Shown here: in pieces, positions 44,228-56,795 of the stretch
Position numbering within the stretch: position 1 is the stretch's first letter
Layout of the letters: the number at the start of each line of letters is the position of its first letter
DNA from: Arachnopeziza araneosa
Lineage: Eukaryota; Ascomycota; Leotiomycetes; Helotiales; Arachnopezizaceae
Length of the DNA stretch: 64,000 nt
Direction of reading: 5' to 3'
Assembly (NCBI GenBank): GCA_003988855.1
Contig: QYAI01000122.1
Span: 62,001 to 126,000 of the forward strand
Made by a program: the position numbers and the translations under genes
Notes under the pieces: generated by a model
What the model saw: only the letters and a program-made list of their open reading frames with translations
Told to the model about the DNA's origin: nothing
Database searches by the model: none

Positions 44228-47121
44228 ATGTCAGCACCAGAACGTTATGAGGATATCTTCCATCCACCGGAAGAAGTCGATCCCCCGCCTTACGAAGCTC
44301 AATTCGAAACAGCCAATGATGGCGGATCTGCACGGCAGCTTGCAAGTGACGTTGATTCTGTATCAGTTGAATCTCTGTCACAACAGTCACTGAGCAATGT
44401 CGAGATAGATGCTGGTGTGACAGGTATGGAGACCTTGAAGTAAGACTGAATTACTAATAATTTGTCCAGATGAGGGCCGGATTGAAGTCGATCTTGACTC
44501 TAAATTTGTTCGATTTTTGTCCAGATATATTCCGCCTGCTCCACCCTACTCTCCTCCTAGCCAACCCGTGCAGAACATTGCAAGTGGGAATTGGAGGGTC
44601 AAACTCAACATTGTCATGCAAGTGGTTGGTAGTAGAGGTGATGTACAGCCTTTCATCGCTCTTGGCAATGAGCTCCAAAGATATGGACATAGAGTCCGAC
44701 TAGCAACTCATAGTTGCTTTGCCGAGTTTGTTCGAAAACGTGGCTTGGAATTCTACGCCATTGGTGGCGATCCTGAAGAGTTGATGGCTTACATGGTCAA
44801 GAATCCCGGTTTGATACCGAGCATCAAGACCTTGAGAGGAGGAGAAATTGCAAAGAAACGTGCGATGGTTGCGGAGATGTTGATTGGGTGCTGGAAATCG
44901 TGCATTGAACCAGATGAAGTATCAAATCGCCCGTTTGTTGCTGATGCTATCATCGCCAACCCTCCAAGCTTTGCTCATATTCATTGTGCTCAAGCACTTT
45001 CGATTCCCGTTCATCTCATGTTCACCATGCCATGGACCAACACGCGCGCATTTCCTCATCCGTTGGCTAATCTAAAGAATGTCAAAACCGATCCGACAAT
45101 AGCAAATTATGTTTCGTACACAGTTGTCGAATGGCTGACGTGGCAAGGGTGAGTTTGGAAAGTCTACCTCGAGCCTTGCTTACTTGAACCAGATTGGGAG
45201 ATGTGATAAATGACTGGCGGAAGACATTAGACTTAGATCAGTTGTCAACAATAGATGGACCAAATCTTGTTAGTGCTCTGAAGATTCCATTCACTTACTG
45301 CTGGTCTCCTTCCCTGGTACCGAAACCACAGGATTGGCCTTCCCATGTTGGTAAGTAGCCAAACAATGCTTATACTAGACTAACCCCCGAAAGACATCTG
45401 CGGTTTCTTCTTTCGCGATGCGCCAAAATACACCCCACCAAAAGATTTGGAGTACTTCTTACATGCTGGCCCACCACCGGTTTATATTGGATTCGGAAGC
45501 ATTGTGATTGAAGATCCGCAAGAGATGACAGCGTTATTAGTTGAAGCTGTAATTAAATGTGGTGCGAGAGCAATCATCTCGCGTGGATGGAGTCAACTCG
45601 GCGGTCCTGAGGTCGAAGGTATATTCTATCTCGGAGATTGTCCACATGAATGGCTCTTTCAGCATGTTGCGGCTGTTGTTCATCATGGTGGAGCAGGAAC
45701 AACTGCATGTGGACTATCGAATGGCCGGCCGACCACAATTGTGCCATTTTTTGGAGAGTAAGAATTGTATCGACTTTGAGATCTGGTGCTAACTGAAGTA
45801 GTCAACAGTTTTGGGGAAAGACGGTGGCAGCAGTCGGTGCAGGCCCCCTCCCAATCCATCACAAATCACTCACCGCGAACAATCTTGCTGAAGCAATTTC
45901 ATTTTGTCTCACTCCAGAGGCTGCAATGGCAGCTGGCAAACTGTCTGACCAGATGAGAACCGAATCAGGTGTTCGTGCTGCTGTGAACTCTTTCCATGCC
46001 AATCTTCCTCTGGAAACTCTGTCCTGCGACTTAATCCCGAGTGAGCCTGCGACTTGGTCATACAGACACAAAAAGAAAACTCTCAGGCTCTCAAAGAAAG
46101 CCGCAGAAGTTCTTAGCAGTCACTCGAAGATTGACAAAAAGAATCTTGAAATGTAAGATTTATGTTCGTAGTGAGTAACCGCTGACATTTACAAGCTTTG
46201 AAACTAAACCAGTAATAATCGAAACTCGCTATTATGATCCAGTATCAAGTATGACGATTGCCACAACTGGAACCAGCAAAGACATAATCACAGCGGGAGC
46301 AGGTATATTTACCAACCCGGTCAAGGAATATAAACTTGGTCGTGCCAGAACGCAGAGTTCAAATGGAGAATCGAGTACGAGCTCGGATGCACAGTCAATT
46401 ACCTCTATGAATAAAATAGACGGTCCAAAGGAACACTGGGAGAAATATATTAAACCGGGTGCAAAAATTGGTGGCGCAATGACTGCAGCTTCAAGTAGAA
46501 GTCTCGGAGAGCTGACTTTGAAGAGTGTCAAGGGCTTGGCTGTTGATATACCTCTTGCCACTGCTGAAGGATTCCACAATATTCCAAAGCTCTATGGAGA
46601 TCAGGTGCGGGATAACGGAACCGTGACGGATTGGAAGAGCGGAATGATCAAAGGAGGAAAGGTGAGTAAAGATCACAGACTGTAGTTTCCACTAAACATT
46701 CATAGTCATTCATGTACGGCATGGGGGAAGGTGTAACAGATATTGTTGTGCAGCCTTACCTGGGAGCCAAAGAAGATGGTGCTCTTGGAGCTTTGAAAGG
46801 ATTTGGAAAAGGGACAGTGGCAATGGCGACCAAGACAGTATCCGGTAAGTAATAAACGAGATAAGTATTGAAGGTACTAACTATTCCCTAGGAGCTCTTG
46901 GGTTGGTTGCATACCCTGGCCAAGGTATCTCAAAATCGATACAATCGGCTCTTCTTCGGAAAACACGGAATAGTATCAAGACAGCAAAAATGAATGAAGG
47001 GAAGTATATGGTAGAGAATAGTGATCAAATTGATCATGTTGCTATTTTGACAGCGTTTGATGAAATGACAGCAAAAAGGACTTCAAAGGATCAGGATTTA
47101 GGCGGGGCGATGATTGACTGA
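44228..47121 (+). CDS. Sterol 3-beta-glucosyltransferase-like UDP-glycosyltransferase
   Basis: Eight exons: 44228-44423, 44470-45148, 45193-45350, 45394-45757, 45802-46152, 46196-46661, 46706-46844 and 46892-47121, in phase; 860 residues. The N-terminal Rossmann part begins IVMQVVGSRGDVQPFIALG (GT28-type, donor side) and the C-terminal one carries the UDP-sugar motif HHGGAGTTACGLSNGRPT..PFFGDQQFWG. This is the sterol or lipid glucosyltransferase layout (GT1). Unlike Atg26 there is no PH/GRAM module before it. After the catalytic part, about 300 residues of unknown role follow, rich in Gly/Ala with amphipathic character (VVQPYLGAKEDGALGALKGFGKG), typical of a fungal subgroup. Substrate probably sterol, but other lipids are possible. 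Confidence 0.9.
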
Positions 47122-47492
47122 ATTGATATGATGGGTTGATCAGAGCAATAGAATGAAGAGCATTGATTGACGTGGCGTTGGCCATAACGTATAGACTTGT
47201 AAACCTCATTGACATCAAAATATAGCGAAATGTTGTACAGAAATGCGTAGTTGTGATACATATCTGTCCTCCGCACAGGCACCCACCCTGATTCGTGATA
47301 AAGCCTAAAATAGTTAGCGTGCCACCAAGACTCGGCTGGAAATTCCAACGATTGCGACCATCTTCTTCGACGCAAATTTTAGAATAAAACACCACGCCCA
47401 TCTTCCTGCGGCCTCGCCCTTAATTTTGTGTTCTTCCACCAGCTTCAGAACGATCGCCTTCATCGCAGCTTCAAACCTCATCACTCTTCACA
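47122..47492. other. Intergenic
   Basis: Short tandem gap between the glucosyltransferase and Pho88 genes; nothing recognised. Confidence 0.3.
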
Positions 47493-48177
47493 ATGGCCGG
47501 AATTAGTCCTCAAATGTATGAACACGCGCGCTGGAAGCCATCTAATCCAAAATACTGATCCGCGCATAGTACCAACTTGGTAATCATCCTCGTGATGATG
47601 CAAGTCTCCAAGAAGATTCCAATGGAAGACCCGAATGTCCTCAACCTCATTCGCGCCGGTTACGTTTTGTCGAATGCCATCATCATCGCGATTTATGGCT
47701 ACGTACACTTCACGATCAATAAGAAGAAGGGTATTTGCGCCAGTTCTAGCATGCATACACAATTCTAATTTTATTGCAGATATGACCACCCTAAAATACG
47801 TTGAGCAACCTCCGATGGGATCCGCCGAAGAACCCAAGCTTGTCACAACCACCAACCACGCCTACGATGTTGGACAAATGAAGGCTCTCTACAAGGCCCA
47901 GCTTATGGGAGTTGGAATGATGGGTGTTATGCATCTGTACTTCAAGTACACAAATCCGTTGATCATCCAATCCATCATTCCTCTGAAGGGTGCTTTGGAG
48001 GGAAATGAGGTCAAGATCCACTTGTTCGGCCAAGCTGCAATTGCGGAATTGAAGCGACCTTTCAAGGCCGCTCCTGGCTTGATGAGCGGTTTCTCAGGCG
48101 GTGCTGCTCCAACACAAGACAAGAAGACTATTGCTGCGGCTGAGAAGGCTGGTCGTGGAGGTGCCAAGGAGGAATAG
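47493..48177 (+). CDS. PHO88: Pho88/Snd3-like ER membrane protein
   Basis: Exons 47493-47515, 47570-47730 and 47780-48177 give 193 residues. It starts MAGISPQITNLVIILVMMQVSKKIP, the conserved Pho88 N-terminal helix, then YVLSNAIIIAIYGYVHFTI (second helix). MTTLKYVEQPP follows, and LMGVGMMGVMHLYFKYTNPLIIQSIIPLK is the conserved core. In yeast Pho88 equals Snd3, an ER protein of the SRP-independent targeting route and formerly linked to phosphate uptake. The first exon is only 23 nt long, so many automatic gene finders would miss it. Length matches the family. It is a housekeeping gene, in tandem with its upstream neighbour. Confidence 0.95.
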
Positions 48178-48828
48178 ATGAATAATCTATACCGTAGAAG
48201 GTTTTAGGCGAATTCTGCGCTTAGCATAGCAGAGAGCTGGTCGAAAACTCCCAGTTGTATTTGTAGACGGTGGTGTGCGCATAAGCGGAATTCCAGGTTT
48301 GTCACCTCTGCTATAAGTGATATATAGTGATTATACCTATGGCATGAATACGTGATTAGTTACGGACACTTAATATAGTACCTAGGTAGTAGAATTGGTT
48401 GTTTGGTCATTGATGAAATTACGAAGGCTAGATAATGTAGCCTCAGGCTATAAGGCACAAATAAATTAGTGCCTTGTGGCCTCGTGAACTCCTGTCGCGT
48501 ACAGATCTCGGTTCAGGGTAGAGCTTGAAAGTACAGCACCTCACATCATCAAACAAATTTCTCCCTAGTCTACGCGATAATCCTGCAAAACGTTTACCAC
48601 GAAGCTTGTTGGGGGTTTTGGAAGCTTCTGTACAAGTTACAACATCCCAGCCTTGCTTGGTCGAACCAACAGCATGAGCAATTGAGCGCGCGCCTACGAA
48701 CAGCTTACCACTGCGCATACGGAGTAGATGAGCACGACGAAGCAACATAAGGTGCCGAAAGCGTGCGCACAGCGGAGGTAGTGGGATAGGTGTCTCTCTT
48801 TCTTCTACCGGCTGCGAGGAACGAAGAG
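48178..48828. other. Intergenic before striatin
   Basis: About 650 bases with no supported coding frame. It contains the 3' flank of Pho88 and the striatin promoter. Confidence 0.35.
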
Positions 48829-51414
48829 ATGGCCTGGCAGTCGTTGTCTGGTATGGGGCCACCGCAAGCCTCGAACGGAGGTGGTAATGGCAATGGTGAT
48901 GGCTCCCAGCAACCAAATCAGCCACAAGGGACGGAGTATACTCTGCAGGGTAAGTTGAGAGACATGAATTTCGGAAGCGATACTAATATCCTTTAGGGGT
49001 GATGCGCTTCCTGCAAACCGAATGGCACAGACACGAACGAGATCGAAATGCATGGGAGATTGAGAGACAAGAGATGAAGGGAAGAATAGCGAGATTAGAA
49101 GGAAGCACGAGGAAAAGCGATGCCAGCAATAAAAGCTTGAAGAAATATATTAATATGTTGGAAAAAGCCTTGAAGGATCGGGATAACGACTTGAAACAAC
49201 TTAAGGCTGGGAAGGACATTCAGTTGCCAGATTCAATCAGGACAGAAAAAGAGAAGAACAGTCTGGCTGTCAAAAATGACAGACGTAGGTCTCATTATCC
49301 TGATAAGTTCTATACTAATTTCTATAGCACACCTGAAGAAACCCCATAACTCGTTTTTGGATACCGAGGAAGGAGAAAAACCGGATGAAGATCCAGACCG
49401 AGGGAATTTGAAAGTGTTTATGGACAAGACGCAAGGGGAGTTGACGTACCTCATGGTATCTCCCTCAAACCCTATGCCACCACCTCGAGAACCTCCTCCG
49501 GAAGAACTTCTGATGCAGCCAATATCTTTTGGTCCTTCCGGTCAACAAAGTTTAGAGGAAATATATCAACAACAATCAAGGCAGAAGAATATAAGAGATT
49601 CGAATTTGTCACGGCCTTCTCCTACACCAAATCACCAACCACCTCCCGTCCCCACTTCGAATCTAGCGGCCCGAAATGCGGACTCTCGAAGTCTTGCGGA
49701 CCAACAACCATTACCTTTGCCTACAACGCAGGAATGGTCTTCAGCTTTCCAAATGGCAGATGGGCCACCTGAAGATCAAGTTACAAAGGTAAATCATAGC
49801 TTTGATCAATACGGGAGGGAAATCAACATTGACGATTCGGAGAAGCCAACGCAAACAGAGGCAGATGGTTGGGATTTTAATGATGCGGCTGAATTCCCGG
49901 AACCAGAAGTGAAAGTATCGCAGAGACCAGATACCGATTTGTTTCCAGTTGCACAAGATCCACCGAAATCTCCAAACCGAGGGCCAGCTTCGCACCGGAG
50001 GAAAGGATCAATGTCTAGAAGGAAAAGTTCCGACCACGAAAGCTTGTCATTAAATCCCATGCAGAAAGCAGAAACTGGTAGTTTCAAAGTTCGATTTGGA
50101 TTGAGAGGACATTTGGATGCTGTCCGATCTGTTATATTCACTGGTGGTGGAAGTCCAGGAGAACCAGAAATCTGCACAGCAGGGGATGATGGGACGGTTA
50201 AGCGATGGATTATCCCAGCAAGATATGAGAATCAAGGTGGTATGCATACCAGCGCCAACGACTTGGATATTCAAAGCTACTTTACACATCGTGGTCACAC
50301 TGGGACCGTTATGTGTTTGACTTCTTGGTCGCCATCACAAAACTTCTCGAGTGGTGGTCGAGCGCAAGGTGATGGCTGGATCTTTTCTGGAGGGCAAGAT
50401 GCTACTATCAGGGTTTGGGAACGAGGTCGGGTGGATCCTAAAGCAACTCTTGATGGCCATACCGATGCTGTCTGGACCGTATGTGTTCTTCCTGGAACCA
50501 CTGGTGCCGTCTTTGGAGTGACGAATGCTTATGGTGGACCTGATCGAATTATTCTTGCTTCTGGAGCTGCTGATGGGACTGTAAAGGTTTGGTCTGTCAG
50601 TGCACCACCACAACTGATCTCACCTCAAGGAGGCAGTGGGAGAAGAGGAGGTCGTGTCAGAGGGAACTCCATGTCATCTGGATCTGCTTTCCCATCTTCT
50701 CCGCAACCCAGCGTCGCTTCAAATTCACCCTTCCATTATACTCTTATCCATACCATTACGCGAAACAACAGCACAGCATCTCCGACTTGCATCACACCGC
50801 TATCGGCTTCCGGTGATGCCTTTGTTGTTTCTTACTCGGATGCTGCTGTTTTGGTCTATGATACGCGAACCGGTGAGGAAGTCGCTGCTATGCAGAGTCT
50901 CGAGACCTATGACCAAAGTGTACCGAGTGGGGTAAACGCTATTGTTGCTACCACCACTGGCCTGGATGGATCCTTAAGCTTTGACTCCGGGCGTGGCCTG
51001 TCTGAGGAAGATGGTGTTATTGCGGGTGCGACAGGTTCCAGTGGTGGAATCGAAGGGACAATTATCTCAGGTCACGAAGACCGTTATATCCGATTCTACG
51101 ATGCGAATAGTGGTAAGTCAACTTCTATGATTTATTTCTATGCTAACTTTTCAGGTCAATGCACCTATAATATGCTTGCGCATCCAGCCGCCATCTCAGC
51201 ACTTTCTCTATCTCCAGATGGTAGAGAACTTGTCTCTGCCGGTCACGATGCTAGCCTGCGTTTCTGGAGTCTGGAAAAACGAAGTTGCATACAAGAGATT
51301 ACGAGTCATAGACTCATGCGTGGAGAAGGAGTTTGTAGTGTATGTTGGAGTAGAGATGGGAGATGGGTCGTTAGTGCTGGTGGGGATGGAGTAGTTAAAG
51401 TTTTTGCGAGATGA
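48829..51414 (+). CDS. Striatin family WD40 protein (STRIPAK scaffold)
   Basis: Exons 48829-48949, 48997-49284, 49328-51112 and 51155-51414 give 817 residues. The N-terminal part is the striatin signature [33 protein letters not shown], containing the caveolin-binding-like stretch and the start of the coiled coil (about 37-112). A long polar linker with a Ca2+/calmodulin-type region follows. A WD40 propeller fills the C-terminal half (from about residue 350): RFGLRGHLDAVRSVIF, DGTVKRW, SGGQDATIRVWERG, DGTVKVW, ISGHEDRYIRFYD, SAGHDASLRFW and DGVVKVF at the end. Striatin is the scaffold of the STRIPAK phosphatase-kinase complex, which in moulds controls cell fusion, fruiting and sexual development. 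Start ATG 48829. Confidence 0.95.
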
Positions 51415-51838
51415 TTGACAGATGAGAAATACCCCCCCTTTCCTGTAGGTTCATGAAATCAAGCGATTTGGCACTGCATTTGCATTGCTGTGAGGGCATT
51501 TGATTTATGGAAAAGAATGATGTGGAAACTTGTAGTTTAGATGGACTAAGGTCCAGAGTTATGGGGGATAATGTACAAACACGGTGATAATTTGGTCATC
51601 TGGGGACTGAGGGTTGGTGAATCAAATCAGACTATTCCTATTTCCGGGCCATATCTGCGGAATTTATTCCCCAGTCTCAGGGGCAACATCTTCCAAGTGA
51701 TTGGTTGTGCATCACTTCCCCACATGCAGAAGACTCCACGCTACGGGGATTGACGGTTCTTGACGGATGGTTCTCACAGTGGAAGGTCTTGTGGCTACTT
51801 GAATTGCCCTTTATTCCTTTCGACATGTCGTCGTCATA
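51415..51838. other. Intergenic
   Basis: Contains a short ACCCCCCCTTTCC tract (51431-51443). A mini-frame ATG at 51825 ends in TAA overlapping the regulator's start codon, possibly an upstream ORF of five codons or fewer. Nothing else is seen. Confidence 0.35.
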
Positions 51839-54087
51839 ATGGAGGAGTCACCAAATCCAAAGAAGAGGAGAGTACCAAAAGCCTGCGCATCTTGCCGCAC
51901 GTCCAAGGTAAGTTCGGACTGAGACGATGTGGTGGTAGAACTAAGAATGATCAGTTGCGGTGCGATGGTGGGAAGCCATGCAGGAGATGTATCGATCGAA
52001 ATGTATACTGCGACTACATGAAGCCAGTCCCAGATCCCGTTCAAGAGTATATTTTCCCTCGGTTGTTGTCCTTTAGCTGATGGCCCAGGAAACTGGCCGA
52101 GATTGAATCTCAAATGGAGGCGTTGAAGAGTCGAGTTCCGGAGACGACCACGCCAGCGGCTGTGGCCCTTCTTGATCTCCAGCAGATCCCAAGCAGGTCT
52201 CCACTCTCGCCCGTTTATCTCAACGGAGTGACCCATCAGATGCCGGGTAGCGATCACGATCCTCGGAGTCCCATCTCGCTGGGATCAGCTCCTCGAAATG
52301 AGTCGTTATCCGAAGTCGGGTCGAACTTTGGACTGGGGAAACGGAAGAGAGGGGATTTTGAGATTAACATCGAGCCACGAGCAGATGTCGTCAATAAAGG
52401 ATTGATCAGTTACGATGACGCCGTGATGTATTTTAAGACGTTCTTTCAAGGTTGCGTGAGTTATTCCTCGCGTGAAGATTTGAGCGACTTTGCTGAGCAG
52501 AAAGGATAAATATGTACCGATATTCGACTCTGGAGATACGTTTGAGAGTGTACGGAGCAGAAGCTCCATGCTCTTTGATGCCGTGTGTGCTGTGGGATGC
52601 AGAGCGGAACACGGTCCAGGATCGGAACAGTTCCAGGCACTCAGCAATGCAACAAAGAGTCCGATTTGTGAGGTGCTCATGGGGACCGTGCCGAGAAGCA
52701 TCGAGACGATCCAGGCGCTTCTTGTAAATGCATGCTACTCTGAGAAGGGGTGGCTCTTGACGAGCATGGCAACGAGAATGGCTTTGGAGTTGGACTTGCC
52801 TGGGTCATACAGTAAATTATGCACATTTATCCTCGCTGATGAGGAACCGAGTACTGAGGGTTATGATGGGCATAATCTGATGAGAGCCACGAGAGTTTGG
52901 TTTGGGACGTTCGTGTTAGAACACATGTGAGTTGATTCTGATTGTAAAGACTAGAAATAATGCTGAGTTCTCAGATTGAGTTTGGACTGTGGAAAAAGTC
53001 CTGGGATTAAAGCAGTAACTGGTGACGGAATGAGAAGATGTCGGATGCTGCTCGGTCATCCAGCTCGCACAGCATTGGATTTTAGACTGCTTGCTCAAGT
53101 TGAGGTAAGTTTTCTCGCTTATGATGCAAATTTCTGACGAGGCTAGTTGAACTCAATTCGAGGTATGATTCTGAGCTTGACAGAGGGGGGAAGCTAATCA
53201 TGATAGCTCGTGCTCATGATAGATTAAGTCCTAAGCCAGGAGTGATAATCAGTGATGACTTGATGGCGGAGATTGTGCAGGAAGAGAGGATAGATTTGAG
53301 TGTCTGGTTGAGGTAATTCCTCTATACTTTTGGTGTAATAATGCTGATGATGAGTAGTGATTGGTCAAATCTTGTTGGTAAGTTTTTCCTCCAAATCTCA
53401 CGAGGAGAATTGACAGGTCCAGAATCGAAAGTCATAAAGGAGGAACAAACCAGCTTGCTAATTAACCTCAGAATACAACGTGATTGGTCAGAAATGACCA
53501 TGCTATGTAAAGGTTTACAAGGAATGGGAATCGACAACGTCGCGTAAGCTTTCCGAGCTCCAATATAACAGTAATTAATCGAGCAGGATTATGTCCGATC
53601 CACAACGTCACCTCATTGATCTAGCGAGAGCCAGTGCACAGAGGCACATCTCAATTATTCTTTCTGATCCAGATAGCTATCTAGCTACCTTCCGATACGG
53701 AATGGATTTTGTGCATGGTACTTTCACTCACCTCACCTTTGAATCCCATCTAACCAGACCACAGCCAAGTGTGCCTTCTCCGTTCTCCTCCTCTTAAAAC
53801 TAGCACGGCTTCAGCCTTCCACAGACATGTCTTCTGTGATTCGAGATGCCAAAACGCTTCTGGCCCACCTATCCAAAGTCCGCGGTTCGAACAACATCTA
53901 CTTCCGGATCCTGAATCTGAGCGTGGAGAAGTGCGAGAAGGCCATGGATGATGGCGAAGGAGAGATGGATTTCCAGAGCTATGTGCCCAAGGAATTCATC
54001 CTGGAGTGGAACTTCCCCGGGCTGACGTTTTGTTGGATACCGTTTGATTTTCAGGATTTGTTTCTGGATTTTGGGAATGGATTTTGA
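51839..54087 (+). CDS. Zn2Cys6 fungal transcription factor, 11 exons
   Basis: Exons: 51839-51907, 51955-52046, 52089-52455, 52505-52926, 52975-53104, 53147-53162, 53207-53312, 53358-53377, 53417-53543, 53587-53717 and 53765-54087; phases agree throughout, 600 residues. Two micro-exons of 16 and 20 nt occur. DNA-binding domain: KACASCRTSKLRCDGGKPCRRCIDRNVYC, classical C-x2-C-x6-C-x5-C-x2-C-x6-C. A basic and linker region follows, then the fungal-specific factor domain (FFQGCDKYVPIFD...LFDAVCAVGCRA; ETIQALLVNACYSEKGWLLTSMATRMALELDLP). It is a nuclear regulator of unknown target. A tiny upstream frame ends on its start. Intron density is high for this family. Confidence 0.9.
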
Positions 54088-54811
54088 ATTCTGAGTATTA
54101 TTAAAATATTACGAGGCGGGAAAAATTCCTCTTTGCTGAACGAAAAAATCAAAACCGCAAAATGTCAATCCTCGTCTTGAACAAGCACTTGAAACTTAAA
54201 ATGCAGAGTTCTTAGATACTATTGTCTAGAGTTTTTATTGACTGTAGTAGGGTAAAGATTGTCGTATTTGAGCTTCGACATTACGATTTCCTGATGCTTT
54301 GGCGACCACGAATTTTGACTGCGCGCCGCTAGAGTATAATTTCCTCTCTTTGAACACAGGGAAGGAGCAGCTGTAGAAATCGTGTATAAAAGAGGGTTTC
54401 AAGTCAGATTGTCTTCTGAGGAATCAACATCCTTTTACCTACCCATCAATATCAAACCTTTTTCTCTTTCTAATCTTCGAGCTGGAAATGCTTCTCCTAC
54501 GCTTATTTTGGTGTTGCACGCTAACGGGAGAGCATAGACTCGCGTTGATAGGCCGATAGAGAAAGAAATTCTTATTGGGTTCCATAGCAAGGCAGATTGC
54601 ATGGCGTGACCGCCAACGAGGCTAAGTTTGCTCCCCAAACCTATCTTTCAATCTTCCTGCCTCTTCCTCCATCTCCTAGATAATCCGACTTTATCATCGC
54701 AACCTGTTGCAATTCGTTCAGACTACGTACTAGTTTCCAAGTCTTTGTGCTTCTTCCTTTATAGCCACACATCGGAAATCACTCCAGCAAGGCAGCCAGC
54801 CTGACAGCAAC
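54088..54811. other. Intergenic
   Basis: About 720 bases, no supported gene. This marks the change from intact genes to relics. Confidence 0.35.
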
Positions 54812-56428
54812 ATGGCAGAGCTAGGCATCGCAGCCAGCGGCATTGGGATAGCCTCTCTCGCCCTCTAAGTGGGTGATTGTGTAGTGAAATTGAAGAAGTT
54901 TTACGACGCAGTCAAAGACGCGCCAGAGGAGATTAAGCACCTCATCGAAGAAATCGAGACACTCAGCCTTGTGTTATCGGAGTTCGAAGCCAGCGAGCAG
55001 ATAAGGTTTACACCAGAGCAAGCATCAACCTCGAAATGTTTGAATTTCTGCCAAAAAGGGGCACAAGAGTTTGGCGACCTCGTAGCAACTTGAACTTACT
55101 ATTGTCATCAGGAAATTTCAGAAACAAAATCAACAAGCCTGCTATAACTTGGTAATGACACATCAGCAAGAGCACCAGGGCTCACATAAGTTGAGACACT
55201 TGCACCTACCAATCAATCAACGTGTTCAGAAACAAACAATAAATCAGAACCTGCATGTTGAAAGCCGATACGGTGTTCCAGGAGGCAACAACAACTTAGA
55301 TTTTGATTCCGGTCCCCCAAATGGCTCTTTGGTGCTTCCTGTGCGATGGAATTCTACAGTTCTCAAATCCATAATGGCTGGAATATCCATATTCAAACCT
55401 ACAATACCATACCACGGGGCTCTCCAGTATTTGAAATAGTTAGGAGTGGTAACGCCAATGCTGTTCAAGACCTATTTAGCTCGGGGCAAGCGTCGCCATT
55501 TGATCGTACACATCATGGATGGACAGTTTTAGATGTAAGATTCTAACTATAGACTTTTAGATCTCAGAATAAGTACTAATCATCAAACAGGCAGCTGCGT
55601 TATTTCATGATATAGATATTTGCCGCTTGCTTTTAAGAGAAGGTGCGGATCCTAATATTTCTATAGATAGGTAAAATACTTCCTTTATCCACAAAAGACA
55701 TCAGATTTTTTAATACGAGATAGTTCGGCGCTTATCGTAGCCTGCGGAAACGCATCCTCACAATGTCTTAATGTTGTTCAGCTTTTAGCACAATATGTTG
55801 AAGTAGAAAATCCTCTAGATAAACAAGAAGAATTCTGGAACTACGAGGCCGATGGAAATATGTTAGCATAGGTTCTCCAACACTTAAGCTTGAATTACCA
55901 ACAACATAATGTAGAGAAACGCGTGTCGTTTATTCTCCAAGCGACTAGCCGATGGTGGGCTTTGATCCCGCGCTTGAGGTAAGGCGTATGCTAAAAAGAG
56001 TTGAGATTGATACCAATGTTTGTTGTATCAAGTGCAAAAAAGATGGGACTACTCTTCTACATCGCACTGCAGAGCGTGTACATTGGCTAGTGTTAAATAA
56101 TAGTTCGCAGAAAAGACTTGGGTTGGAAGCTCTTTTAGATCTTATAAATGACCTCGTAAGAAGTGGGTCGGATCTACACGCCCTTGCAGGTGCGAGGACA
56201 CCGATAATGTCGGTGGTTTTTGGGAGCTCCAGGTATAGGATAGTCACAGCCAGGCAAGACTGTCCTCTCTTACCCTTACAAGCCTGTCACATCTGGCTGA
56301 AGCAACTTAGAGACTCAGGAATCGACTTGGATGAGTATGGGAGGAGGGAAATGAGCATAATTAGGGGACTGGATAAAGAAGGACATTTATATTGTTATCA
56401 GAAGGGTAGACCCCCAAGCACTGGCTAG
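54812..56428 (+). pseudogene. Decayed ankyrin-repeat gene with STAND-type N-terminal domain
   Basis: ATG 54812 begins MAELGIAASGIGIASLAL, the N-terminal helix seen in fungal NLR-like and ankyrin proteins. Codon 19 is TAA (54866), where relatives have Gln. The same frame then continues (VGDCVVKLKKFYDAVKD...LSLVLSEFEAS) to about 55090, where a second break and a frame change occur. Further on, segments such as SPVFEIVRSGNANAVQDLFSSGQASPFD, DIDICRLLLREGADPNIS and GTTLLHRTAERVHWLVLNN show ankyrin repeats in shifting frames, ending at 56428. CAA-to-TAA changes fit C-to-T mutation. It probably was a signal-sensing or incompatibility-type gene. It is almost certainly not producing a full protein. 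Confidence 0.75.
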
Positions 56429-56795
56429 GATCTCAAGATGAGCCTAATAAGTTTTAGCTATGGTCCAATGCCTGAGGACTAGAATTTCTAGTGGGCTCCC
56501 GTCATGAAAAAGTATTTCATTGATTTTTGGGACATGGTTGATCATCCCGAGAGAGCTATGCCTGGGGCTTGAGAGGACGACTCGTGGTAGATTCCTATGA
56601 TTCTGATTAAATCCTATAAGTCCAATAAAATCGAAAAGTCTTCAGAAATTCCACTCATGCACTCAGGTTGCCCTCTTCATTTTTACTGATTCAGACAATA
56701 GAGCGTAAAAATACCTTTTCGGTATACCTTGCGTATTTTAGGGAAAACAGGCGGAAAAGGTAGCAACCTCGCGATTAAATCAACTTTTCGCCTAA

